A stretch of 64,000 bases of DNA from Sarcomyxa edulis. Its lineage: Eukaryota; Basidiomycota; Agaricomycetes; Agaricales; Mycenaceae. The stretch is taken from contig QUOL01000005.1 in the NCBI GenBank assembly GCA_009761415.1, forward strand, positions 1,984,001 through 2,048,000, given 5' to 3'. Position numbers and translations under genes: made by a program. The notes beneath the pieces are model-generated. The model saw only the letters and a list, made by a program, of their open reading frames with translations. It ran no database searches and was not told where the DNA came from. Positions 23,485 through 33,607 of the stretch are shown one piece after another (position 1 is the first letter of the stretch; each line of letters opens with the position of its first letter).

Positions 23485-26275
23485 TTACGAGTTTTGGTGA
23501 CGCCCCCACGCGCCATTTGGATTTATCCAATTGAATCCGGGGAAGTCCATTGGCCGTCGTTGGTCGTGTATTTTGGGCACGAATTGTGCGGGGAGGTCGG
23601 ATCGGGAAGAGTCACCATTCAACTTGATTTCGTACTTGACTCGCTGTCGTGCTAGATGAAGATAACGGATCAGTTGATTCTTGCCAGTAGAGAGAAAGAA
23701 GAATGCACTGACCCTTGACCTCGATTCCTCGGAAATGGTTTGTTCTACATGAGCCAAATTATTAGGTTCGATGGAATAGAAAGCAAGTTGACAAGAATGG
23801 CGACAACGTACCCATCCATACAATTGAAGTACGGGTGATTCTTCACCTCATCAATGCCAAATCTCGTGACCGGGTCAACTTGAAGCAACTGGGATACTGA
23901 TGTTTAGCTTCAGAGTTAATGACATGATAGTAAGGGAGCTCACGCCGTTGATTAAGTCTGCGGCCTGTACACCGAGCCCGCCGCAGATAGAGAAGAAATT
24001 ACGGTCTGGATGCTCTGCGATGTATTGCCTATGCAAGGCTACTGTCTTGGGGTACTGAAAGAACTGGACAAAAATATACTCTCAGCTCCGGTTTCTAGAA
24101 CAACAGAAAAGAGAAACTTCGACTCACACCGCGAGTTATACGCCGATCCGAAGTCAACATGTCGAACGCCAAACACCCAAACGACCAAAAGTCAACCGCG
24201 TTGGAGTACGGCTTTCGTTCTCCGTCGTCTGTTACTAGTAGTACTTCAGGGGCTTCGTATCCTTTGGTCCCGGCGTAGCCGTAGGCACAAGGTCCCAATG
24301 CCGCCATCGAAACACGTCGCTTGTGGACGTACGATAACCCAAAATCGGCGAGCCGGATGTTGGTTTGCCAGTCTATGAGCACGTTGCCCGGTTTTATGTC
24401 ACGGTGTATGATGCCAATGTCATGTAGAGCGGCGATTGCTGTAGCCTATAAATGACGAAGATGAGGGTTGAAGTGAAGCGATTGAGGAACCTGAGACGGA
24501 ACATACGATTTGAGCAAGCCATCGACCTGCGTGCTCCCGGTGTTCGCCACGTTTAATGACCTCTTCCAGATCACCCTGCATGAGGCCCTGTAGCCATAGC
24601 AAATGAATTAAATTGTCAGAGATAACCCACAGGGTAGGGTACTCACCATAGCAAAATAAAGATATGAATCGTCCTGTAACGCGGCATCTATCGTCATCAA
24701 AAACACAAATTCCTTGAGAGGTTGAGCCTCTGCTAGTCTATTGAAGACCCGTAGTTCTGTTTCTACACCCCCATGCCAAGCGGATTTCAATATCACCGTT
24801 TTGCGAAAAACTTTCAAGCACAACAGACGTGGTCGCGTCGATGTCGAGTCTCCCGACTCACTAACAGCCACAGCCTGACCAAATGCCCCGGACTGGAGCT
24901 CCTTTACGACCATGAATGGGCCAGGGAGTCTGATGGAACAAACAGTAGGACTCGACAAGGGTGCATAATTATAAGTAGATGCAAAGTTTTCGATAGGGGA
25001 CGGAGTGCGACTCCACTGGAAGTCTAAGTCTGATGCTGGGTCTTCGAGCTTGATGAAAGGTGGGGGTGGGGAGATGGTACAAGTCTTAGAAGAAATGCTC
25101 GGCAATCCGACGAAATGAACAGGTGCCCACGGCCGATGCAGGGCAGCGAGTACAGGATCATCGTCCTTAGGGACATTGATTGGCTGAACGGCATGGACTG
25201 GTACAATTGGGACCTTCAAATTAGCTTCAGCTTGGAGTTGGGAGTGCGACTGGAATCCGCAAGCGTTAACGTTCACCCCAGAATCTTCGTCCCCGAAAGG
25301 ATTGAACCGGGAGAACGAAGGTCGACCATTGATATTGAAACCCCGAGCTTTGATGGCGCTCGATACCGATACACGCGACTCGAACTTGAGTTGGCTCGGA
25401 CGAACGGGAGGCGAGATGGGTGCGTAGGCGTAGGCATATCCAGGTTCCTGTGTCTGCGTTGGAGTGCCACCCCGGTGAACAGCTGTAAAAACTTGCGGTT
25501 TGTAGTCGTAAAGTTCGGGAGAGAAACTTGGATATACGAGCTGCCAGGATGGGTTTGAAGGTTTGGGTTTGTCGTATGGTGGGGAGGGATGAATATAATT
25601 ATAAGGTGGGTTTCCTCGCTGAAGCGGTTCAGGAGATGCCTCTACATTGGCGCGTACCTTAGTGTCTACAGGATATCCACGCACACCCAAGCCACCACCA
25701 TCGTCGTCCCGAACGCGAAAGGGATCGAAGCGAGCCACCGGATGGCGATACTTGGAAGACCGAGCGACGAGGGAGGTCGAGTTCAAGCCTCTGTCCGAAT
25801 CCCCAGGTAGATATTCATCGTAGAAACCACGAGGCGAGTGAATCGTTTTCGTTCCCCATCCAAGACCAGGTGGATATTGAGGAACGTTGTTGTGGTTGTG
25901 GGTGTGATTGTGTGGAAGTGCCGCAGTGTCCAACATAGGTTCGAAGGGATAATCATAATGCAAGAATACGCCGTTACGATGTGCAATTGAGCGAACAGAA
26001 TCGTGGCAGGGCGATAAGCCACCATAGCCATGATTGAGATTGAGATTCGTGATGTTTTGAAAGGGTGCATTAGGTATAGGTGCCAAGGGACGCGCGATTG
26101 GAGGACAGATGGCTGGCGAGAATTCACTTGGTTTATTTGGGAAGTTCGTGTTGCGAAGGAAGGATGGGGGCCAATATGACTGTGAAGGTTGAGGAGGGTA
26201 GGCTGCGGGCCGTACTTGAGGCCAAGGTGTGTCTGTGGCAAAAATGCCGACATCTTTATATCTGTAACCGCTCAT
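23485..26275 (-). CDS. AGC-like serine/threonine kinase, paralog A of a local four-gene family
   Basis: Seven exons on the minus strand: 26275-24647, 24587-24507, 24445-24128, 24063-23944, 23888-23812, 23744-23713, 23651-23485; 807 aa. Residues 1 to about 450 are disordered and Pro/Ser/Tyr-rich, beginning [20 protein letters not shown]. The kinase domain follows: [12 protein letters not shown] (the first glycine of the loop is replaced), LCLKVFRK (Lys), VETELRVF (helix-C Glu), [13 protein letters not shown] (Gly where Glu is usual), [37 protein letters not shown]. The C-terminus [12 protein letters not shown] then [14 protein letters not shown] resembles an AGC hydrophobic motif plus a family-specific tail. 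Function unknown; substrates cannot be inferred. A complete ankyrin gene lies about 500 nt upstream on the same strand, and the promoter block is shared with paralogs B-D. Confidence 0.88.
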
Positions 26276-26419
26276 TGCGATTTAGATATTTAAATCTTTA
26301 AAGAGACGAAGAAAGTCAGAGGATGAGAGAGAAAAATATGCGATGAGGGTAGATATGAGAGGAGGTGAACGAAAAATTGCAGAAAGGTCCCAGAGGTGGA
26401 ACAAGTGCAAGTTCAAGTT

Positions 26420-26545
26420 TGAGACGTCCAAGCTGGAGTGGCAGTCGGAATACGGAAGTGTTGCTGCACGTGATCGTGACTGGGTATCGCCTTGGCAGAC
26501 AAATAGAAATTCGCGTCATGCTCCTGGCCCACACGCATGACGCCG
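26420..26545 (-). promoter_or_regulatory. Conserved promoter block of kinase A
   Basis: Read on the minus strand toward the start codon at 26275: an ACACGC/GGGCCAGG box (26523-26541), ATGACGCGAATTT, TTTGTCTGCC, a CACGATCACGTGC element with the E-box CACGTG at 26467-26472, TTCCGACTGCCAC, and CTTGGACGTCTCAAACTTG centred near 26425. The same order and nearly the same spacing occur upstream of kinases B, C and D. Confidence 0.65.
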
Positions 26546-26773
26546 GTGAAACGACCATGCTATCTTTCAAAGCCATCGTTGTATCACTTTGAAGTGTTAG
26601 CATCCTCGAACACGTCCTTACTATTCAAAAATCTACGACCTAGCAGAGGATTGGAAGCCAATATTTGGTCAAAAGTAAACATACAAAGCGGTGGTTAGTA
26701 TACCTGGTCATCAGCATTTAGGTAGACCACACTAGTGAGAAAGTATCGCGACTCACATTTCTTCTTGTCTCCT

Positions 26774-27400
26774 TCATGCGCTTGTGGGAGGAGGAGGAGG
26801 TGTAGGCACTTCCACGCTGATATCACCCTCTTTCGCACCCAACAACTCCATCAACTCTTTCCTCCCAAACATATGTGCTGCCTGGATAGCATTGGGAGTC
26901 CCAAGCCTCGGATCAGCACCACCTTTCTCAATGAGAATCCGCACGACTTCATCGTGAGCCTTGAAAACAGCTCCGGCGACCATCGACTGACCGAGGTCGT
27001 TCAAGCGGTTGGGATCGGCACCGCGTTCAAGGAGTGCTTGTGTGAGTGGGGCGTGGCCAGCATAAGACGCTAGCATGAGGAGAGTGTTTCCTATCATTAT
27101 CATATTTTTCAGCTCTCTTTTCTCGTGAGAAATGAGAAAAAGATGGAGCAGAGTCCGGGTTAGATAGATATTCATTCAAAACCTTTGTCATTGGTGAGGT
27201 TAACGGGTAACCCAGCGTCGACGGCAGCCAACAACAGCTCTGTATCTCCATTACGAGCAGCGTCGAACATACGATGCGCAAATTCGATGGTATCAGCCGG
27301 AAGTGTCGCTTTGGCGATCGGACTCGGGTTTTCAGTGGATTCTGCCTATAGCAAGCAGTGAATGGCAGTATAAGGCATCTGCAGCAGCATGAACTACCAT
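26774..27400 (-). CDS. Small ankyrin-repeat protein
   Basis: Three coding exons on the minus strand: 27400-27398 (the ATG alone), 27345-27183 and 27090-26774; 160 aa. The start codon is followed immediately by a donor (gtagtt) and a 52-nt intron ending ctatag, after which the phase-0 frame reads AESTENPSPIAKATLPADT. Ankyrin helices follow: FAHRMFDAARNGDTELLLAA VDAGLPVNLTNDKG, then NTLLMLASYAGHAPLTQALL ERGADPN, then SMVAGAVFKAHDEVVRILIE, then the PNAIQAAHMFGRKELMELLG unit, and a proline tail (VPTPPPPPTSA). The protein should be a protein-protein adaptor. Small ankyrin proteins of this size are known in fungi, but the partner is unknown. The same ATG-GT start layout is visible in the decayed copy at 35302. 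It is the only intact copy of the ankyrin partner of the kinase family. Confidence 0.8.
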
Positions 27401-28007
27401 GGAATTCGTATCGATTTCTGGATTTTACGGGGATGATACAAAGGAAAAGACGGCCTGTTCCTGTATCGGGATCGGCGAGTCGATCGGATCGAACCAGCTG
27501 CTCAGTTGAACTTTATCTCAGGCCCCTTCCCAGCTTTGCCGTCCAACCTACAACTTGAACGCTATAGTATTGTAGAACATACTTGTACGGTCTCATAAAT
27601 CCCCCAGTCATTCTGACCGCGCGCTCCTCCATAAGCACACACCAGACTTGACAGCAACTCCACACGGCACCGTTTTTTTTCCTTTTTCGTATCGCACGGC
27701 AGGCCCGGGTCGCTCAGGAGGTGGGCAAACGTCCAGGATCATTCACCGTGAAATTACACCGTGAAATACACGGTGGGGGTACTCCAGAATCCGAGGGAGA
27801 GGGTGACGTGGCTATACGACCACAGATAGATTCTTGATCTCATCAAAGGCAAAAAGCGGTGAGGTATATAATATATGTACAATTTATTTCATACAACAAA
27901 GAAAAGGAACGAAAACAGAAAGAAGTAAGAGAGAAAGAAAAAGTAGGATAGACATACATATACATATAGTGTAGTGGCTTTCTAGAACGACTTCACACTC
28001 ACTCATT
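27401..28007. other. Ankyrin-gene promoter and bHLH-gene 3' region
   Basis: No gene. Holds a small compound repeat at 27743-27774 (CACCGTGAAAT twice, then the inverse ACACGGTG) and a T-run at 27667. The right part is an A/G-rich 3' flank of the bHLH gene. Confidence 0.45.
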
Positions 28008-29315
28008 CTACAACCGTCTCGTCCGGGCACTGATTCCCAAACCTAGTATCGAACTAGGAGTCTGCGGTTTAGGCTGTATCTCTGGGAACTGCATAGATCG
28101 GATCAGACTTGATCTGGATGCACTTTGCAGAGGTGACGCCAGAGACAAAGACGAAGACGAAGAGGCTGAGGACGAAGATGATAATACTGAACGGGAGGAA
28201 GAAGGAGACGACGAGCTGATTTGCAAAAGTAGCGAAGCAGCAGATTCGTCTTCGGGAGTACGTGCGGGTGGATTGATGGGTTGAGGTGTGGCAATAGCGA
28301 CGGGTCCGAGATTCAACGCGGGAGGGACTAACGCACCGGTATTGGATATTGGGTGGAAGTGAGTGGAAGTGGGTGGGGAAGGCAGCTGTGTTATATAGGT
28401 GCGAGGTTCGGGAGATTTGTTGGGGAGAAGACTTGGGTCGATATGAGAGTTCGGGAGCCAGGATGAGATGGAGGGTAGGAGACGTGGGGATGTCAGGAGT
28501 TGTTCGGCGTGAAGACGAAGAGTGGCCCTCGTTTCGTGATCTTTCTCCACGGAGTGATATGACTCCCGAGTTCGTAAGGACGTATGCTCGGATTCAAGAA
28601 CGTCTCCGTCGTCCTCGTCGAAATCTCGTTTCCGTTTCATACCAGTAGATGCGAGATCCCTATCCTTCAGGTTGTTTCCGCACTTGCCACATCGAACACC
28701 CTCTTCGAAGGACGCAACTTTCGTCAGGAGGTCCTGCATAAACGACACCGTCCTTATCAAAATCTCCAGTTTGAATTCCTTCTCTTTCTCCTCTCTCTTC
28801 CCAGGCCCCTTCGCCTTTACTTTAGATTTCTTCGCACCAGCACCATCCTCGTCATCATCGACATTGTCGTCGTCGTCATCATAATCCTGCTTTCGTGAAG
28901 ACCCATAATCATCGGGAACGAGTTGACGGAGAGTAGCCAACGCATCGTTTATCTTTGTTCGTCGAGCCTTTTCGATAATCGAGTGGTTCAGTTTCCGTTG
29001 GGTCTCACGAGCTGCACGGCTCATAGTCCCTGGCTTGCGTCCCCGTTTCGCATGTACGATAGCGGGGGTGGGTGTAGCCGAGTCTTCTCTAGGCATGCTG
29101 GTAGATGGAGACGGCGAGTGGCTGTTCGTTCCGTCGGGATGAGAGTCTGATCGGACTCGTTTGGCTCGGCGAGAAGGATTACAACTTCGTGCATATATAT
29201 CCGAGTGTACGCTAGTCATGGGTACGTCCGTGTCTGGATTGCAGGGGGGAAGGGGACCGACGGTGAGTGCACTGAGGTCGAGGGCCAGATGGGAGGGTGA
29301 AGTTTTGTGGGACAT
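28008..29315 (-). CDS. bHLH transcription factor with a long acidic loop
   Basis: A single exon of 435 aa on the minus strand. The basic helix-loop-helix spans residues 107-200. The basic part and helix 1 are RKLNHSIIEKARRTKINDAL then ATLRQLVP, with the H-x-x-x-E-x-x-x-R pattern (His111, Glu115, Arg119) that reads E-boxes. Helix 2 is KLEILIRTVSFMQDLLTKV (182-200). The loop is about 48 residues long, with an all-acidic run (DYDDDDDNVDDDEDG) followed by a Lys/Glu stretch, much longer than in classic bHLH proteins. A CxxC pair (CGKCG) follows helix 2. The rest is Ser/Pro-rich and disordered, ending in a poly-Ser tract. It should act in the nucleus as a dimer on CANNTG sites. Targets are unknown; the CACGTG boxes upstream of the neighbouring kinases are candidates by inference only. 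Confidence 0.87.
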   Translation of the reverse strand: MSHKTSPSHLALDLSALTVGPLPPCNPDTDVPMTSVHSDIYARSCNPSRRAKRVRSDSHPDGTNSHSPSPSTSMPREDSATPTPAIVHAKRGRKPGTMSRAARETQRKLNHSIIEKARRTKINDALATLRQLVPDDYGSSRKQDYDDDDDNVDDDEDGAGAKKSKVKAKGPGKREEKEKEFKLEILIRTVSFMQDLLTKVASFEEGVRCGKCGNNLKDRDLASTGMKRKRDFDEDDGDVLESEHTSLRTRESYHSVEKDHETRATLRLHAEQLLTSPRLLPSISSWLPNSHIDPSLLPNKSPEPRTYITQLPSPPTSTHFHPISNTGALVPPALNLGPVAIATPQPINPPARTPEDESAASLLLQISSSSPSSSRSVLSSSSSASSSSSLSLASPLQSASRSSLIRSMQFPEIQPKPQTPSSILGLGISARTRRL

Positions 29316-30275
29316 GTAGTTATAAAGGAAGGGGGTGTGTGATGAGGCATCCGTAGTCGTTCATTGTCCAATGTCTCGGCGATTTGTTGCTCGTGTGCCC
29401 CAAGAAACGTGCAACCACTACCTTCCTAATCGGGCGACGCACACGACACGTTTGGCGGCTTCTCATTGGTTGAGCTTTTTTGGTGGAGACGCACGTTGGA
29501 TCCTGACTTCTATCATCTATGTATGAGTTTGCTATCAGTTTCGTTGTTACTGCAGATTAGCATCTGGCAAGGTCCGAGGAAGACTTGAAGCTTGAAGCTC
29601 GAAGAACATAGTACGGCACACGAGCTGATAAACCTGATACTAGATAGCATTGATAAGACAAGTCGTACTGTAGTCGTATTTATAGGAGGGTGGTACTAGG
29701 GTACTCAACGGCATCTGTAGGTCTTTCAAGACACGGGAAGTTGGGATTGAGTTAGGCATAGCATTGGTAGAAACTTCGCTATGAGCAGTACGATGCCGTT
29801 GATGAATCAGATTGGTCCATGCTGAACGGAATGCAGATGATGGAACGTTCCACTGCGCTATATGTTGCTTAGATGAGTACTAGTTCAGTGTCGGATGTCG
29901 AACGCCTGAGGCACCGAGCACGATGAAAGCAGCGCGCATGAATGACTCAGAACGAGCGCTTCCCTGACTCGGAATTGGCATCATGAACGTTGAACGTACG
30001 TTGAACTGAGGGTCTGGCAGGCAGTCTGGGTCGGTCCGATCTAAAAAGCGGGGTTTCCAATTTTGGCCATAGGTTGATATCATCCTGGACCTTCACGACG
30101 AACTCACGCACCTTTTTATTCTTCTTGCCTTTGACAGTGACGCCCATGCCCAGCAGCATCCGCATATCCCGATAATTTGACAAAGTAAAAACCCTGCCCA
30201 AGCAGCTGCCAGCATTTCACCTGCAGATCTCGGTCTCTGCATCCCCACATTCTTTTCAACGAAATATATAAACAA
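29316..30275. other. Intergenic region, divergent promoters
   Basis: Upstream regions of the bHLH gene (left) and the GPI protein (right). A minus-strand open frame at 29947-30201 (KGKKNKKVREFVVKVQDD) looks protein-like and ends near a GTGCGT donor, but no partner exons or known domain could be found. Left unassigned. Confidence 0.35.
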
Positions 30276-31364
30276 ATGTCCTCACCGTCACCCTTCAGTT
30301 TATGTTGGCGCGTCATACTGCTTCTCTTGGCCCTGGACGCTTTCGCGTGCGTGAACGCTGCTCTTTACGTGCGTCTACCCCTCGAGCAACATGCATACTA
30401 GAGCAAGGAGCTGAATTTGACGCAATGTGAATGCAGCTCATCAAGCCCTCTCAAGGAACCACTTGTCATGGAGGTCAATCATGCACAATTGAATGGCTAG
30501 ATGACGGCGAAAGTCCTTTGCTCTCCGCGATCGGCGTATGCACGATCGGTTTGTATACCGGAAAGCAGGTACGCCGTATATATTTGTATTGATATCCACT
30601 TCGATAGTATGTTGATCACGGAACTGGATTTCAGAAAATCGTACAAGAAATTGATCCATTGGACGTGTCGACTACCCTTTCTGTTACTTTTACTGTGAGT
30701 GCTATCGTCCTTCATCTGCATCTCTCTTAACACACATATATATGCGTTCTTGCATAGCCCAATCCAGAGGCAGGGCCTAACTCTGATACTTAGTGCGTAC
30801 CTGTAATTAGCGTGCCACCATTCACTAACAAGTCTTATGTCCATCGCTCTGAATAGTTATATTGGAATAACATCCACCTCACTCGATGTAAACGGGACTG
30901 CTTACATAGGATTCTCGCCTTCCTTCACGTACGCGATATATTTTAGACATATATACCCCCACAAAAACACTGACTGCGCTCTTTCCAGGCTTGACGAGAT
31001 GTCTGGATCCTTTTCCTCCCCCCTAGCATCCGCAACGCATTCCATCTCTGTCCCTTCTACTCTCACCGCTTCGCCCTCGTCAAATCGTATTCTGTCGACG
31101 ATCACAGTAGGCACGCTCTCAACATCTCTATCGCCAATCCCGATTCTGTCTGCTACTACCCCTCTTCCATCGTCTTCAGCTTCAACCTCCAGCTCGTCGT
31201 CGCGGTTTAGCACGTCCCTGTCCTCGTCTGCCAGTGCAACGAGCACAGCGTCAGCAGTATCGTCATCTACGTCCAACTCTGCTGCTCAGAGCTTGTCACG
31301 TCCATCCTGCGTCTTTCCGGTTGCCCTACTAGGCCTGTCTCTATCCCTCTTCCTCTTCCTATAA
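30276..31364 (+). CDS. Kre9/Knh1-like GPI-anchored Ser/Thr-rich cell-surface protein (copy 1)
   Basis: Six exons: 30276-30368, 30437-30568, 30608-30694, 30758-30792, 30857-30928, 30989-31364; 264 aa. An N-terminal signal peptide (hydrophobic VILLLLALDAFACVNA) leads into an Ig-like Kre9/Knh1 N-terminal domain: LIKPSQGTTCHGGQSCTIEW, IGVCTIGLYTGKQ, DVSTTLSVTFTPNPEAGPNS, YYIGITSTS. A Ser/Thr-only stretch follows, then a hydrophobic C-terminus (PVALLGLSLSLFLFL) for GPI attachment. Such proteins sit at the plasma membrane or wall and are linked to beta-1,6-glucan or wall assembly, though most basidiomycete members are untested. A second, shorter relative starts at 32122 on the same strand, so this is a tandem pair. 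Confidence 0.85.
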
Positions 31365-32121
31365 GTAATTGTCATCTCCCTCTCTCTCCAAATCCGATAG
31401 GTGCCGGCGCTACCTTCCCCCCTGTTCTTATACTGTAGACCTTTGCAGTGCGACACCAAAGGGCACATTCATCATCAACCCCACAGCTAGTCCGTGCGAT
31501 ATACCTTGACATTGACACTCTCATCCTCGTCTATCAAATTACCTACTCCCATCTTCCAAGGAAACCATGTCCTCCGTCTGATACCTTTTTGTGAGATTTG
31601 TTCCTTTTTACTGCGCGCACTGCGCGTTACATCGCACTTATATAGGTTAAGCCTGTTAGAAACATAGAAGTGAACGCGTATGCGTATGTGATAGATATCG
31701 TCGCTGCAACCAGTGTTACTGCGGCGCGAAATCCCATTCATGTCGTCAAGCGCGTCAAGTTTGAGCGGTGTCATTCAAGTTTATCTCTCTTTCTCTTGCA
31801 AGTCCGGGCCCCTTCATCTGCCCTCCGTTGAGCTGGCTGTTTCAGGATAATTGAGAATATTCTGGCCATAATTTATCCCTCTCGCGCTGACTCGGCTGAA
31901 ATCTCATGCCAAGAATAGCCCAGGAGAGATATTTTAAACTCCGATCCCGCACCTAATCACCAAATTTCTCTCCTTGACTCCCAATCTTTCCATCTATCAA
32001 CGACTTTTCGTATCGTCTCTCCCGCTTTCCCGTCCGACCCTCACACTCGCTTTTCAAGCACATCCTTTCGTTACTTCGAAGCCCAAACCACCCCCAAAAA
32101 CCCAACAACTTTCATATAACG
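31365..32121. other. Spacer between the two GPI protein genes
   Basis: 3' flank of copy 1 and promoter of copy 2, the latter rich in C/T and ending in a long pyrimidine leader (31990-32110). No gene recognised. Confidence 0.5.
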
Positions 32122-33118
32122 ATGTTCTCCCCTGCCCTCGTCACCGTTCTCGCCTTGTCTTCTTCCGCCTTTGGTGCCATTTTCGTATGTTTTCGAACTT
32201 CCATTCCATTCCATACCGTAAAAGCCGTAAAACTCATCGAGGGCCATTATAGGTTACGTCCCCTGTCGCGTCCTCGAGCTTCACCGGTGGTCAATCGGCT
32301 ACCATCAGTTGGGAAGATGATGGCACCACACCGACGTTGGCAAGCTTTGGTGCTTCCATTGTCTCCGTGTATGTTGGTAACTCGCTGCAGCAGGTGAGTT
32401 TTTTAGGACTCTACGTTGAGGAGAGGGTAGACGGGATCAATTGAACGATTACATTCCGTGATCGAGTCTTTTGAGCCCGTCGTCGAGCTGCGCGTTCCGT
32501 TGTGTTTTGACTGACTATTTCCTGTCAGACATCTCTGCAAACTATCGTATCCAGTGTCGATGTTTCCACGACCCAGGCTATCACGTTCACTCCCGATGCT
32601 TCCATCGGCCCTGATAGCAGTGAATAGTACGCGTTTTTCTTGAGAGTCACTACTCATGTCGTACTAATCTTTTCGGCACAGCTTCATTCGATTCGAGTCG
32701 CTAGCTCTGAAGGATGCTGCATCCCCTCAATACCCCGCTCTCGCTTTCTCTGCCAAATTTGCGTAAGTAAACTCATATTCTCTCATTTCTGCTCGTTCTG
32801 ACGCCACATTAATTCTCTTGCAGTCTAAGCGGCATGTCTGGTACATTCAACACAACAGTGCAATCTGAGATTGACGGGCAATCAACCGCCCCCATCGCTG
32901 GCAGCTCAAGCACCGCCGCCGCCTCTGCATCTACCACCGCTGCCAGCGCAACCACTACATCCCACGCATCCTCTGCGTCCGCCTCCGCCTCCAAGTCCAG
33001 TGCGTCCGCATCGGCATCTGCTGGAAGCGATGCAGCCAACGGTGCTGCTGGTATGACCACATCGGGTGCCAAAGCATTGGTCGGTGTCGTTGCATTGCTC
33101 GCTGTCGCTCTCTACTAG
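32122..33118 (+). CDS. Kre9/Knh1-like GPI-anchored Ser/Thr-rich cell-surface protein (copy 2)
   Basis: Five exons: 32122-32184, 32253-32393, 32529-32626, 32682-32762, 32824-33118; 225 aa. The signal peptide (MFSPALVTVLALSSSAFGA) is followed by the same Ig-like domain as copy 1: VTSPVASSSFTGGQSATISW, IVSVYVGNSLQQ, DVSTTQAITFTPDASIGPDS, YFIRFES. The domain ends LSGMSGTFN, matching LDEMSGSFS in copy 1. A Ser/Ala/Thr-rich stalk and a hydrophobic GPI signal (ALVGVVALLAVALY) close it. Exon borders fall at matching places in the two copies (before DVSTT and within the ..EYF/TYY strand), so they are paralogs from an old tandem duplication. Likely wall or membrane protein; no enzymatic role is evident. 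Confidence 0.87.
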
Positions 33119-33607
33119 GCGTTTTTAGCCTGAGCACCCCCACCTTTTCCATTTCTAGATAATGTCCGTATTATTTCGTTCAAATTAAATGTTTCCCTGT
33201 CCTGTCCTGCCCTGTTACCTCCACACCATCTATTTTCCTTTTCTTAATCCTGGGTTTATTGATATCTGATTCAACGGAGTAACTCTTTGCAATGGTCAAT
33301 TATGTTTTCAAAGTATGCAATTTATAACCCCCCAAGCTTCAATCTCATTACCTAGGAACCTTGCAGTCCAAACTAAGTTGGACCCAAAAGTTGGACCCAG
33401 GTCGTACGACGATGTCTCAAGTGTGAGATTTCTCTGGGCGCGTCTCTCCGCACTTCCCGTCTCTCCGTCTAACTCTCACCGCGGCCCAGCTTCTCATAAA
33501 CCTCGTTGGTCCCATGCGTATGCCAGTGTACACCCCGGTTAACTTGTAGCCTACAAAAAATCCCACCCAGGGCACAAATTTTCACTTTGTTATAATTCCG
33601 CGAGCTC
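33119..33607. other. Intergenic region
   Basis: 3' flank of the GPI gene and promoter of the MoaB/Mog gene. A CTGTCCTGTCCTGCCCTG short repeat occurs near 33196. No gene recognised. Confidence 0.5.

Noticed and set aside
28584..28898. Plus-strand ORF opposite the bHLH gene
   Set aside because: Shadow frame of the acidic (GAT/GAC) and Ser-rich codons of the bHLH gene.
30902..31276. Asp/Val-rich minus-strand ORF
   Set aside because: Antisense of the Ser/Thr-rich stalk of the GPI protein; the composition is dictated by TC-rich codons. The same applies to 32809-33072.
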